A stretch of DNA of 64,000 nucleotides from Micromonospora pattaloongensis. GTDB lineage: Bacteria > Actinomycetota > Actinomycetes > Mycobacteriales > Micromonosporaceae. Shown in pieces: positions 1-7,416 of the stretch. The translations under genes and the position numbers were made by a program. Location: positions 124,001 to 188,000 of the forward strand of contig NZ_FNPH01000005.1 in assembly GCF_900107255.1 (NCBI RefSeq). Direction: 5' to 3'. The notes under the pieces were generated by a model, which did no database searches, was not told the origin of the DNA, and was given only the letters and a program-made list of their open reading frames with translations. Every line of letters begins with the position of its first letter. Positions within the stretch are counted from its first letter, which is position 1.

Positions 1-2
1 AG

Positions 3-137
3 CTCACCCCCGACGAGGTGGGGGCGATCGAGCTTCTCGCCCGCGCCGGGCTCGAGCCGCAGGTGCTGGCGGCGCCGCGGCAGACCGCGCCGCTGCGGCT
101 CGTGCCGCGTCCGCGTCGTCGACGCCGCGTCGCGTAG
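3..137 (+). CDS. C-terminal fragment of an unrecognised protein (5' end outside the window)
   Basis: An open frame enters from the left edge and stops at TAG 135-137, giving the last 44 residues. The tail reads LTPDEVGAIELLARAGLEPQ and then becomes arginine- and proline-rich, ending RRRRRVA. Codons are strongly GC3-biased and the frame points into the window, so it is probably the real end of the preceding gene. Too little is visible to assign a family. A promoter and a ribosome-binding site for the next gene follow, so the two are probably not strictly co-translated. Confidence 0.5.
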   Translation, partial: LTPDEVGAIELLARAGLEPQVLAAPRQTAPLRLVPRPRRRRRVA

Positions 138-192
138 GAGCGGCCGGCCCGCGGCCGACCGGCGCGGCGTCGGTCGCCGCAAGCGCCGGCCA

Positions 193-198
193 TAGGAT
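193..198 (+). promoter_or_regulatory. Candidate -10 box (TAGGAT) for the M48 protease gene
   Basis: TAGGAT fits the actinobacterial TANNNT -10 pattern. A start about 7 nt downstream would leave a leader of some 27 nt containing GGGAGGAG just before the ATG at 233. No convincing -35 box is seen. Confidence 0.4.
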
Positions 199-232
199 GG
201 GCGGCGCTGACGGCGGCGGGAGGAGCGACACG

Positions 233-1492
233 ATGACCCCTCGGACGTGGGCGGCGGTGACCCTCGCCGGTCTCGTCGTCGCGTTGGCGGTCGCGGCGCT
301 GCTGCTGGTGCCGTGGACCCGTCCGCCCGCGCCGCGCGCCGATCAGCTCGCCGCGCTGCGGGACCTGCCGGCCCAGCAGGTGGCGCGGGGTCGGGCGTTC
401 CACGCGGCCCTGCGGCCCGGCGGCTACGCCGCGCTGCTCCTCGGCCTCGTCGTGGCGCTGGCGCTCGGCCTGACGCCGCTGGGCGCGAAGATGATCACCC
501 TGGCCGGCCGCCCCTTCGGCGACCACTGGATCGCCCAGGCGGTCGTCGGCGGGTTGGCGGTGGTGCTGCTGGCCGACGTGCTGACGCTGCCGTTCGCGGC
601 GTGGCGGCACGCCGTCGTCGACCGCTACGGCCTGTCGACGCAGAGTTGGGGCGGCTGGGCGGTGGACGTGCTCAAGTCGTACGCGATCACCGCCGTGATC
701 GGGGCCGTCGCGCTGCTCGGCTTCTACACCGTGATCCGGCTGGCGCCGCGCTGGTGGTGGGCGTTCGGCGCCGCGGGCGCGGCCGCCCTGGTCGTGCTCC
801 TGTCGTTCGTCCTGCCGGTGCTGGTCGAGCCGGTCTTCAACAAGTTCACGCCGATGGAGCCGGGCCCGCTGCGCACCGAGCTGATCGCGCTCGCCGAACG
901 CGACGGCGTGCCGGTGCGCACCGTGCTGGTCGCCGACGCGTCCCGGCGGACCCGCGCCGTCAACGCCTACGTCTCGGGGATCGGGCCGACCCGCCGGATC
1001 GTCGTCTACGACACGCTGCTGCGGGAGGCGCCGCCCGGCGAGGTGGTCGCGGTGGCGGCGCACGAGCTGGGGCACGCGAAGGACCGCGATGTGCTCGCCG
1101 GGACGCTGCTGGGCGCGCTCGGCGCGGCGGCCGTCGTCGTCGGGCTCTACCTGCTCGGGTCGTGGCGCGGGCTGTTGCGGGCGGCGGGGGTGGAGTCGAT
1201 AGCCGAGCCCCGGGCGTTCGCGCTGATCGTCGCGGTCGTCACCGTCGCGGGGCTGCTGTCGACGCCGCTGCAGGCCTTCGTGTCGCGGCGGGTGGAGGCA
1301 CGCGCCGACGCGCACGCGCTCGCGTTGACCGGCGACCCGGCGGCGTTCGAGGCGATGCAGCGCCGGCTCGCCGGGATCAATCTCAGCGACCCGGACCCGC
1401 CGCGCTGGGAGTACCTCTACTCCGCCACCCATCCCTCCACGGTGGAGCGGATCGCGGCGGCGCGGGCGCACGCGCGGAAGGCGGGCCGGTGA
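233..1492 (+). CDS. M48 family membrane zinc metalloprotease (Ste24/HtpX-like)
   Basis: The product has 419 residues and is a membrane-embedded peptidase. It has an N-terminal hydrophobic helix, further membrane segments around residues 65-85, 100-120, 150-175 and 180-200, then the catalytic motif HELGHAKDRD (HExxH) near residue 280. The downstream third zinc ligand lies in VEARADAHAL near residue 360. This order and length match Ste24/CAAX-protease-like M48 proteins, which cleave membrane or misfolded proteins. ATG 233 is preferred over the upstream in-frame ATG at 197 because GGGAGGAG lies 6-8 nt before it. The stop overlaps the GTG start of the next gene, so the mannosyltransferase is translationally coupled. 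The natural substrate cannot be deduced. Confidence 0.9.
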   Translation: MTPRTWAAVTLAGLVVALAVAALLLVPWTRPPAPRADQLAALRDLPAQQVARGRAFHAALRPGGYAALLLGLVVALALGLTPLGAKMITLAGRPFGDHWIAQAVVGGLAVVLLADVLTLPFAAWRHAVVDRYGLSTQSWGGWAVDVLKSYAITAVIGAVALLGFYTVIRLAPRWWWAFGAAGAAALVVLLSFVLPVLVEPVFNKFTPMEPGPLRTELIALAERDGVPVRTVLVADASRRTRAVNAYVSGIGPTRRIVVYDTLLREAPPGEVVAVAAHELGHAKDRDVLAGTLLGALGAAAVVVGLYLLGSWRGLLRAAGVESIAEPRAFALIVAVVTVAGLLSTPLQAFVSRRVEARADAHALALTGDPAAFEAMQRRLAGINLSDPDPPRWEYLYSATHPSTVERIAAARAHARKAGR

Positions 1493-2613
1493 ACCGTACG
1501 CTGCTGGTGACCAACGACTTCCCGCCGCGGCCGGGCGGGATCCAGTCGTTCGTGCACAATCTCGCGCTGCGCCAACCCGCCGGCTCGCTGGTGGTCTACG
1601 CGTCGACCTGGCGGGGGGCGGAGAAGTTCGACGCCGACCAGCCGTTCGAGGTGGTCCGGGAGCCGACGAAGGTGCTGCTGCCCACTCCGGCGATCGCCCG
1701 CCGCGCCGCGCAACTCGCCCGGGAGCACGGCTGCGACACCGTCTGGTTCGGCGCGGCCGCCCCGCTGGGGCTGCTCGCCGCCGGGCTGCGGCGGCGGGCC
1801 GGGATCACCCGGGCGGTCGCCCAGACGCACGGGCACGAGGTCGGCTGGGCCGCGCTGCCGGGTGCGCGTACGGCGTTGCGGCGGATCGGGCGCGGCGTCG
1901 ACGTGGTCACGTACCTCGGCGAGTACACGCGGGTGCGGCTGGACCGCGCGCTGCACGGGCTGACCGATCTGCAGCGGCTGGCGCCGGGGGTGGACGTCGA
2001 GGCGTACCACCCGGACGTGGACGGCACCGAGGTGCGCCGCCGGCTCGGCCTGTCCGACCGGCCCGTCGTCGTGTGTGTCTCGCGGTTGGTTCCCCGGAAG
2101 GGGCAGGACGCGTTGATCCGCGCGCTGCCGGAGATCCGGCGCCGGGTGCCCGGAGCCGCGCTGCTGATCGTCGGCGGTGGGCCGTACCGGGAGACGCTGC
2201 AGCGGCTCGCCCGGGAGGCGGGGGTCGCCGACCACGTGGTCTTCACCGGCTCGGTGCCGTGGGCGCAGCTTCCCGCGCACTACGCCGCCGGTGACGTCTA
2301 CGCGATGCCGTGCCGCACCCGCAACCGCGGCCTCGACGTCGAGGGGCTGGGCATGGTCTACCTGGAGGCGTCGGCGACCGGGCTGCCGGTGGTGGCGGGG
2401 GATTCCGGTGGCGCTCCCGACGCGGTGCGCGAGGGGGAGACCGGTTACGTGGTCAACGGCCGGGACGTTCCGCAGCTCGCCGACCGGGTGGCGACCCTGC
2501 TCGCCGACCCGGAGCTGGCCCGCCGGATGGGGGCGGCCGGCCGTGCCTGGGTGGAACGGGAGTGGCGCTGGGAGACCCAGTCGGCGCGGATGACCCGACT
2601 GCTCGCCGGCTGA
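1489..2613 (+). CDS. pimB': GT4 glycosyltransferase, PimB'-like phosphatidylinositol monomannoside mannosyltransferase
   Basis: The product has 374 residues and a GT-B fold. The N-terminus TNDFPPRPGGIQSF is the acceptor-side loop typical of PimB' (M. tuberculosis Rv2188c). The C-terminal half has VSRLVPRKGQD and the GT4 donor-site EX7E motif in EGLGMVYLE (about residue 285). The family transfers the second mannose from GDP-mannose onto phosphatidylinositol monomannoside on the cytoplasmic face, early in PIM and lipomannan synthesis. The GTG start overlaps the protease stop by four bases. A fadD15-like gene nearby repeats the mycobacterial neighbourhood. Donor and acceptor specificity are inferred from family resemblance. 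Confidence 0.85.
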   Translation: MNRTLLVTNDFPPRPGGIQSFVHNLALRQPAGSLVVYASTWRGAEKFDADQPFEVVREPTKVLLPTPAIARRAAQLAREHGCDTVWFGAAAPLGLLAAGLRRRAGITRAVAQTHGHEVGWAALPGARTALRRIGRGVDVVTYLGEYTRVRLDRALHGLTDLQRLAPGVDVEAYHPDVDGTEVRRRLGLSDRPVVVCVSRLVPRKGQDALIRALPEIRRRVPGAALLIVGGGPYRETLQRLAREAGVADHVVFTGSVPWAQLPAHYAAGDVYAMPCRTRNRGLDVEGLGMVYLEASATGLPVVAGDSGGAPDAVREGETGYVVNGRDVPQLADRVATLLADPELARRMGAAGRAWVEREWRWETQSARMTRLLAG

Positions 2614-2670
2614 GCGCGGCCCCGGCCGCCAGCGGGATCCGCCGGCGCGTCGCGCCGGGCTGCGCCGCGC

Positions 2671-2762
2671 CGGGCGGCGGCCAGGCCAGCAGCGCGGGCG
2701 ACGGGCCGACGGTCCCGGGCGGCGGTCAGGCCAGCAGCGCGGCGATCCGGGCCGACGGTCCC
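2671..2762. repeat. Imperfect tandem repeat of about 45 bp spanning the 3' end of the GGDEF-EAL gene
   Basis: Two copies begin CGGGCGGCGG(C/T)CAGGCCAGC, at 2671 and 2716, and both run through CGGGCCGACGGTCC. The right copy contains the stop codon and last codons of the GGDEF-EAL gene. The left copy is a near-duplicate lying just beyond the stop. Confidence 0.75.
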
Positions 2763-4513
2763 GGGCGGCCGAAGTGCCAGCCCTGGGCGGCCTCACAGCC
2801 GATCGACCGGAGTCGTTCGGCCTGGCCCGCGGTCTCGACTCCCTCCGCGGTGACGGTCAGGTCGAGGGTGTGCGCCAGGGTTACCAGGGCGGCCAGGATC
2901 CGCTCGTCGGTGTGGCTGGCGGGGCCGTCCGCCGCCCGCAGCCCGGCGACGAACGAGCCGGCGACCTTCAGCCCGCGCACCGGTAGCGATCGCAGGTACG
3001 CGAGGTTGGAGTAGCCGGTGCCGAAGTCGTCGATGGCGATCCGGATGCCGACGTCGGCCAGCCGCCGCAGGGCCTGTACGGGCCGGTCCGCCGCGCTCAT
3101 CAGCGCGCTCTCGGTGATCTCCAGTTGCAGCTGCTCCGGCGGCAGCCCCGTGCGGTCGAGCACCTCGATCACCTCGTCGACCAGCCCGGGATCCTGCACC
3201 TGCCGGACCGCGAGGTTGACGCTGACGTAGGGGGCCCGGGGGCTGAGGTCGAGCCACCGCCGCGCCTGTCGGCAGGCCTCCGCCAGCACCCACCCACCGA
3301 GCCGCACGATCAGCCCGGTCTCCTCCGCCAGGGTGATGAACTGGTCGGGGCGGAGCCGGCCGAGCTGCGGATGATCCCACCGGACCAGGGCCTCGACGCC
3401 GAGCAGCCCGCCGGTCTCGAGGGAGACCAGCGGCTGGTAGTCCACATAGAACTCGGCCCGGTCCAGCGCCCCGGGCATCGCGGCCGACAGCGCGTACCGC
3501 GCCAGTTCGCGTTCGTTGCGCTCCGGGTCGAACAGCGCCCACCGCCCCTTGCCCGCGGCCTTGGCCCAGTGCAGCGTGATGTCCGCCGCCCGCATCAGCT
3601 CGCTCGCGGTGGTGCCACGCACCGGCCGTTCCACGATGCCGATGCTCGCCGAGACGGTCAGCTCGTGCCCATCGACCACCTCGGTCGCCCCGATCGCCGC
3701 GAGCGCCGCGTCAGCGACCTTGAGCACGTCGTCGGTGCAGGTCGTCTCCTCGACGAGGATGACGAACTCGTCGCCACCCAGCCGGGCGACCAGATGGTCG
3801 CCGATGGTGCGCCGGAGCCGGTCGGCGACCGACACGAGCAGCAGGTCGCCGACCTGGTGTCCGAGCGTGTCGTTGATCATCTTGAATCCGTCGAGGTCGA
3901 CGAAGCAGACGCCGAGCCGCCGCGATTGCGGACCGGAACGGTCGAGGGCGGCCCCGAGGCGCTCGGTGAACAGCGTCCGGTTCGGCAGATCGGTCAGCGG
4001 GTCGTGCGTCGCCTGGTGCCGGAAGCGCGCCTCGCTCTCGCGCAGTGCCTGCTCGGCCTGCTCCCGCGCGACCATCGCGGCCCGCCGAATCGTCTCCTGT
4101 TCGTCGAGGGTGCGGTCGCGCAGCGCCCGGGCGTACCCGGCGGCGACCGCCCCGAGCAGCCGGGCCATCCGGTCGTGCAGGCCGGCGCCGGCGAGGTCCA
4201 GGTCGCGCAGCAGGCGCAGGTCGATGACCTCCAGCGTGCGGCCGAGCCCTTCCGCGGAGGCGATGTGGGCGCCGACCAGCTCCGCGCCGACCTGCTGGCC
4301 GGTGCGCAGGCCGAACGGCTCGGAGCGAAGCGCCTCGACGAGCCGGACGGTGAGCCCGGCCAGGAACTCCTGCAGCTGGGCCGGGGTCATCGGGACGTAG
4401 CTCGTCCCGCTCACCGCCTTCGCCCAGGCGTCGACGAAGGCGGTCAGGCCGGACGGCGCGGGCGTGGGCGCTGTCGGTTGATCCTGGTCAACCACCGAGC
4501 CGACCCACTCCAC
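2726..4513 (-). CDS. Cytoplasmic GGDEF-EAL protein (cyclic di-GMP signalling)
   Basis: The product has 595 residues. Residues 1-160 form a predicted helical region without a recognised sensor domain. A diguanylate cyclase domain follows with intact ARLGGDEF near residue 245, then an EAL domain with GVEALVRWDH, VNLAVRQ, LEITES, DDFGTGYS and AEGVET. The GGDEF active site looks competent. No RxxD inhibitory site is seen at the usual distance upstream of GGDEF. In the EAL domain the usual LKIDRSF reads LKVAGSF: the lysine remains but the aspartate two residues later is alanine, which may weaken phosphodiesterase activity. No transmembrane segment is visible. The start overlaps the 3' end of the methyltransferase gene by 26 bases (GTG starts at 4504 or 4495 would shorten this), so the two are probably co-transcribed and coupled. 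Confidence 0.9.
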   Translation of the reverse strand: MEWVGSVVDQDQPTAPTPAPSGLTAFVDAWAKAVSGTSYVPMTPAQLQEFLAGLTVRLVEALRSEPFGLRTGQQVGAELVGAHIASAEGLGRTLEVIDLRLLRDLDLAGAGLHDRMARLLGAVAAGYARALRDRTLDEQETIRRAAMVAREQAEQALRESEARFRHQATHDPLTDLPNRTLFTERLGAALDRSGPQSRRLGVCFVDLDGFKMINDTLGHQVGDLLLVSVADRLRRTIGDHLVARLGGDEFVILVEETTCTDDVLKVADAALAAIGATEVVDGHELTVSASIGIVERPVRGTTASELMRAADITLHWAKAAGKGRWALFDPERNERELARYALSAAMPGALDRAEFYVDYQPLVSLETGGLLGVEALVRWDHPQLGRLRPDQFITLAEETGLIVRLGGWVLAEACRQARRWLDLSPRAPYVSVNLAVRQVQDPGLVDEVIEVLDRTGLPPEQLQLEITESALMSAADRPVQALRRLADVGIRIAIDDFGTGYSNLAYLRSLPVRGLKVAGSFVAGLRAADGPASHTDERILAALVTLAHTLDLTVTAEGVETAGQAERLRSIGCEAAQGWHFGRPGPSARIAALLA

Positions 4514-5297
4514 CGATGAAGCCGGAGGCCTCGCCGTCCTCGGCGCCCTCCGGGGAGTCGGGGCGCCACTGCGGCACCCAGACCAGGCCCGGCTCGACGA
4601 GCGTGAAGCCGTCGAAGAGGCGTACGAACTCGGCGCGGCTGCGTACCCGGAGCGGGTTGTCCGTGCGCTGATAGACGTGCTCGGCCTCGGCGCGCTCGTC
4701 GGCCCGGCGGCCGTCGTCGCTGGCCTGGGAGAGCGTCAGGTAGCTGCCGGGGGCGAGCGTCTCACGGAACGTCGCGATGATCCCGGCGGGGTCGTCGGAG
4801 TCGGGGACGAAGTGCAGCACCGCGACGATCATCACGGCGACGGGTCGGGTGAAGTCGAGCAGCTTGTGGACCTCGGGGTGTTCGAGGATCCGTTCGGGGT
4901 TGCGCAGATCCCCGTGCAGGACCGTCGCGCGGTCGTTGCCGGCGAGGATCTCGCGGCTGTGCGCGACGGCGACCGGGTCGACGTCGACGTAGACGACCCG
5001 CGCGTCCGGTGCGGCCCGCTGGGCGATCTCGTGGACGTTGCCGACGGTGGGGATGCCGGAGCCGATGTCGAGGAACTGCCGGACGCCGGCGTCGATCAGG
5101 AACTGCACGGCGCGGCGCAGGAACGCCCGGTTGGCCTGGGCCATCAGCGGCGCCTCGGGCACCGCGGCGATCATCGCCTGCGCGGCTGCCCGGTCGACGG
5201 CGAAGTTGTGCGACCCGCCCAGGTAGTAGTCGTACATCCGGGCGACGCTCGGTCGCTCGATGTCGATGCTCTCCGGTGCCCAGTCGGGGCGCTGCAT
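4488..5297 (-). CDS. SAM-dependent methyltransferase, DUF574/Methyltransf_19 family
   Basis: The product has 269 residues. It begins with the family signature SIDIERPSVARMYDYYLGGSHNF, in which the YDYYLGG block is typical of this actinobacterial family. The SAM-binding motif FLDIGSGIPTVGNVHE follows near residue 68, then VVYVDVDPVAV and HGDLRNP. Family members are abundant in Actinobacteria and their substrates are mostly unknown. ATG 5297 is preferred over the ATG ten codons upstream because GAGGAG lies 6-8 nt before it. It shares a transcription unit with the GGDEF-EAL gene. No substrate can be proposed from sequence. Confidence 0.88.
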   Translation of the reverse strand: MQRPDWAPESIDIERPSVARMYDYYLGGSHNFAVDRAAAQAMIAAVPEAPLMAQANRAFLRRAVQFLIDAGVRQFLDIGSGIPTVGNVHEIAQRAAPDARVVYVDVDPVAVAHSREILAGNDRATVLHGDLRNPERILEHPEVHKLLDFTRPVAVMIVAVLHFVPDSDDPAGIIATFRETLAPGSYLTLSQASDDGRRADERAEAEHVYQRTDNPLRVRSRAEFVRLFDGFTLVEPGLVWVPQWRPDSPEGAEDGEASGFIGGVGRLGG

Positions 5298-5497
5298 AGC
5301 TCGCTCCTCATTTGTCCCAGGTTGCACTGTTTTCCCTGCTCACTGACGCCGCTAGGTATTCTGCCCGCCCCGTGCCCGGCTATCCAGACCGAGCGATATG
5401 TGTAGCGGCGTCCACTCGGTCGCATCGACCGTTCGCGGCGTGCCGCAGTCCCGTCCCCGGGAGCGGCAATGGTCAATGCCAGGTCGGCGTGGCACCG

Positions 5498-5503
5498 TAT
5501 ATT
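5498..5503 (+). promoter_or_regulatory. Candidate -10 box (TATATT) for the thioredoxin gene
   Basis: TATATT is a near-consensus -10 element in an otherwise GC-rich stretch, 17 nt before the ATG at 5521. The leader would be about 10 nt. No clear -35 element is seen. Confidence 0.45.
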
Positions 5504-5520
5504 TCGTGCAAACCTCGCCC

Positions 5521-6111
5521 ATGACCGGTCTGCTGGTCGCCGCGCTGGTGCTCGCCGGCGCCACCGCCTTCGGACTGTGGCGGCGCAGCCGCGCCGGTCG
5601 GCTGCGTGCCGTCGCCACCGTGACGCCGCACCGCCGCGCCGCGACAATGCCGGACGCCGCCACGACGCCGGACGTTCACCGCGCGACCCCGGACCCGGCC
5701 GCGGCGGCCCCGGACGGAACGACCGCCGACCCGGCCCCGGCGGCGGACGCCCACGGCAGGACGCCGGGCCGGGCCGCGACGGACACGGTCCCGCCGGAGC
5801 TGCTCGCCGGGCTCGGCGTCGAGGCCGGCGTGCCGGTGACGCTGCTGCAGTTCTCCTCCGCGTTCTGCGCGCCGTGCCGCGCCACGCGGCGGGTACTGAC
5901 CGAGGTGACGGGGGTCCTCGACGGTGTACGGCACGTCGAGGTCGACGCGGAGAGCCACCTCGACGCGGTCCGGGCGCTGAAAGTGTGGCGGACGCCGACC
6001 GTGCTCGTCGTCGACGGGGAGGGGCGGATCGTCCAACGGGCCTCGGGTGTGCCGGCGAAGGCGCAGGTGATCGCCGCGCTGGCACCCCTGCTGGCCCCGG
6101 CGCGTCCATGA
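5521..6111 (+). CDS. Membrane-anchored thioredoxin-fold protein
   Basis: The product has 196 residues. An N-terminal hydrophobic helix (residues 1-22) is followed by positive residues, then a low-complexity Ala/Pro/Asp linker to about residue 85, then a thioredoxin domain. The redox motif is FCAPC, followed by the cis-proline segment KVWRTPTVLVVDG. The layout suggests a tethered disulfide oxidoreductase; with arginines after the helix, the domain could be cytoplasmic or extracytoplasmic. The DUF4395 gene follows 94 nt downstream, a pairing often seen in actinobacteria. ATG 5521 places the hydrophobic helix at the very N-terminus. Confidence 0.85.
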   Translation: MTGLLVAALVLAGATAFGLWRRSRAGRLRAVATVTPHRRAATMPDAATTPDVHRATPDPAAAAPDGTTADPAPAADAHGRTPGRAATDTVPPELLAGLGVEAGVPVTLLQFSSAFCAPCRATRRVLTEVTGVLDGVRHVEVDAESHLDAVRALKVWRTPTVLVVDGEGRIVQRASGVPAKAQVIAALAPLLAPARP

Positions 6112-6164
6112 CCTCCGCCGTCGGTCGCGCCCGGTGCGTCGGCCGGCGGCGTCATCCACTCAGC

Positions 6165-6170
6165 TACGCT
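6165..6170 (+). promoter_or_regulatory. Candidate -10 box (TACGCT) for the DUF4395 gene
   Basis: TACGCT in the intergenic gap fits TANNNT and would give a leader of about 28 nt containing the weak Shine-Dalgarno TCGGAG before ATG 6206. Confidence 0.35.
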
Positions 6171-6205
6171 CGGCGCCGCACCACCCGTACCCATCGGAGT
6201 CCCTG

Positions 6206-6658
6206 ATGCTGCTCGACCCGCGCGGCCCGCGCTTCGGCGCGGTACTCACCGCCATCGTCTTCGTCGCCGTCCTCGTCACCGGCGCGTGGTGGCTCGCTCT
6301 CGCTCAGGCGGTGGTTTTCGCCGTCACCGCCGTGGATCCACGGCGCGGGCCGTACGCCCTGCTCTTCCGCGCTCTCGTGGCGCCGCGCCTGCCGCGCCCC
6401 GCGGAGCTGGAGCCGGCGGCGCCGGTGCGTTTCTCGCAGGTGGTGGGACTGGTCTTCGCGCTCGGCGCGGCGCTGGCGTACCTGCTCGGGGCGCCCGTGG
6501 TCGGCATGACGCTCGCCGGCGCCGGGCTGGCCGCGGCGTTCCTCAACGCTGCCTTCGATCTCTGCCTCGGATGCGAGGGGTATCTGGCGATGCGCCGGCT
6601 GACCGGTCGGCCGATGGCGGCGCGGGTGCCGGCCGCCGGCGAGCAGCCGACCTCCTGA
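6206..6658 (+). CDS. DUF4395 family integral membrane protein
   Basis: The product has 150 residues and four hydrophobic segments (about residues 11-27, 30-42, 75-95 and 98-118). The family signature NAAFDLCLGCEGYL lies near residue 113 and contains the two conserved cysteines. DUF4395 proteins are commonly encoded beside thioredoxin-like proteins, as here, which suggests that CLGC is a redox partner in thiol traffic across the membrane. That role is inference. The start is chosen from GGAG about 8 nt upstream and from family length. Confidence 0.85.
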   Translation: MLLDPRGPRFGAVLTAIVFVAVLVTGAWWLALAQAVVFAVTAVDPRRGPYALLFRALVAPRLPRPAELEPAAPVRFSQVVGLVFALGAALAYLLGAPVVGMTLAGAGLAAAFLNAAFDLCLGCEGYLAMRRLTGRPMAARVPAAGEQPTS

Positions 6659-6671
6659 CCGCGCCGCGAAA

Positions 6672-6701
6672 GGGGAGCCGACGGCGTGCCGGCGGCTCCC
6701 C
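6672..6701. terminator. Bidirectional hairpin terminator between convergent genes
   Basis: GGGGAGCCG (6672-6680) pairs perfectly with CGGCTCCCC (6693-6701) across a 12-nt loop. It sits between the converging DUF4395 and response-regulator genes. No long T-run follows on either side, which is common for actinobacterial terminators. Confidence 0.6.
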
Positions 6702-6722
6702 GGATCCGGCGCGGGTGGGGGA

Positions 6723-7391
6723 TCAGAACTTCGGCGCGTCGGGCGCCTCGAGCAGCCCGAGCCGCAGCGCGGTCATCAGCGCCTGCGCACGGTTTGCGGC
6801 GCCGAGCTTCTCGTAGAGCTTCGAAATGTGGGTCTTCGCCGTCGACTCGCTGACAAAGAGCTGCTTGGCGATGCCGGCGACGCTCATGCCGTCCGCGAGC
6901 AGGCGGAGCACCTGCCCCTCCCGCGGCGACAGCTGCGGCCCGGAGGGGGCCAACCGCCGCTTCATCGCCTCGGCGAGGTCGGCGGCGGTGAACGCGCTCG
7001 GCGAGGACGCGGCGTGCCGGGCGGCGGCGACGACCTCGTCGGCGGGGGCGGTCTTCGGCACGAACGCGCTCGCGCCGGCCTCCAGAGCGCCGAAGAGCTG
7101 GTCGTCGCCGGCGTACATGGTCAGGACGACGATGCCCATCGTGGCGCTGGACTTGCGCAGCGCGCGGGTGGCCTCGAGGCCGCTGCCGTCGGGGAGGCGC
7201 AGGTCCATGATCACGACGTCGGGCTGCAGCGCGCCCGCCTGGCGGACGCCCTCCGCCGCCGTCGCGGCCTCGCCGACGACCTCGAACTGCCGGTCCCGCT
7301 CGAACGCGTGCCGCAGGCCCTTGCGGATCAGGTCGTGATCGTCGACAAGCAGGACCTTGGTACGGGTCGTCGGCATGGGGCTGGTGGTCAT
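6723..7391 (-). CDS. NarL/LuxR-family response regulator
   Basis: The product has 222 residues. The receiver domain has VLLVDDHDLIRKGL, the phosphoacceptor aspartate in VIMDLRLPDGSG near residue 60, the switch residue in VVLTMYAGD, and lysine in VPKTAP. The C-terminal LuxR helix-turn-helix reads LSPREGQVLRLLADGMSVAGIA with LFVSESTAKTHISKLYEKL. ATG 7391 is chosen because the receiver begins ten residues later; the longer open frame upstream has no family support. The histidine kinase ends 25 nt upstream on the same strand, so they form one two-component operon. The signal and target genes are not evident. Confidence 0.92.
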   Translation of the reverse strand: MTTSPMPTTRTKVLLVDDHDLIRKGLRHAFERDRQFEVVGEAATAAEGVRQAGALQPDVVIMDLRLPDGSGLEATRALRKSSATMGIVVLTMYAGDDQLFGALEAGASAFVPKTAPADEVVAAARHAASSPSAFTAADLAEAMKRRLAPSGPQLSPREGQVLRLLADGMSVAGIAKQLFVSESTAKTHISKLYEKLGAANRAQALMTALRLGLLEAPDAPKF

Positions 7392-7416
7392 GCTCCGGTT
7401 ACTCCCCTTCTGGTGC

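Noticed and set aside
197-232. Earlier start of the M48 protease at ATG 197
   Set aside because: Adds a Gly-rich segment inside the likely promoter and leader (TAGGAT at 193-198); the Shine-Dalgarno supports ATG 233.
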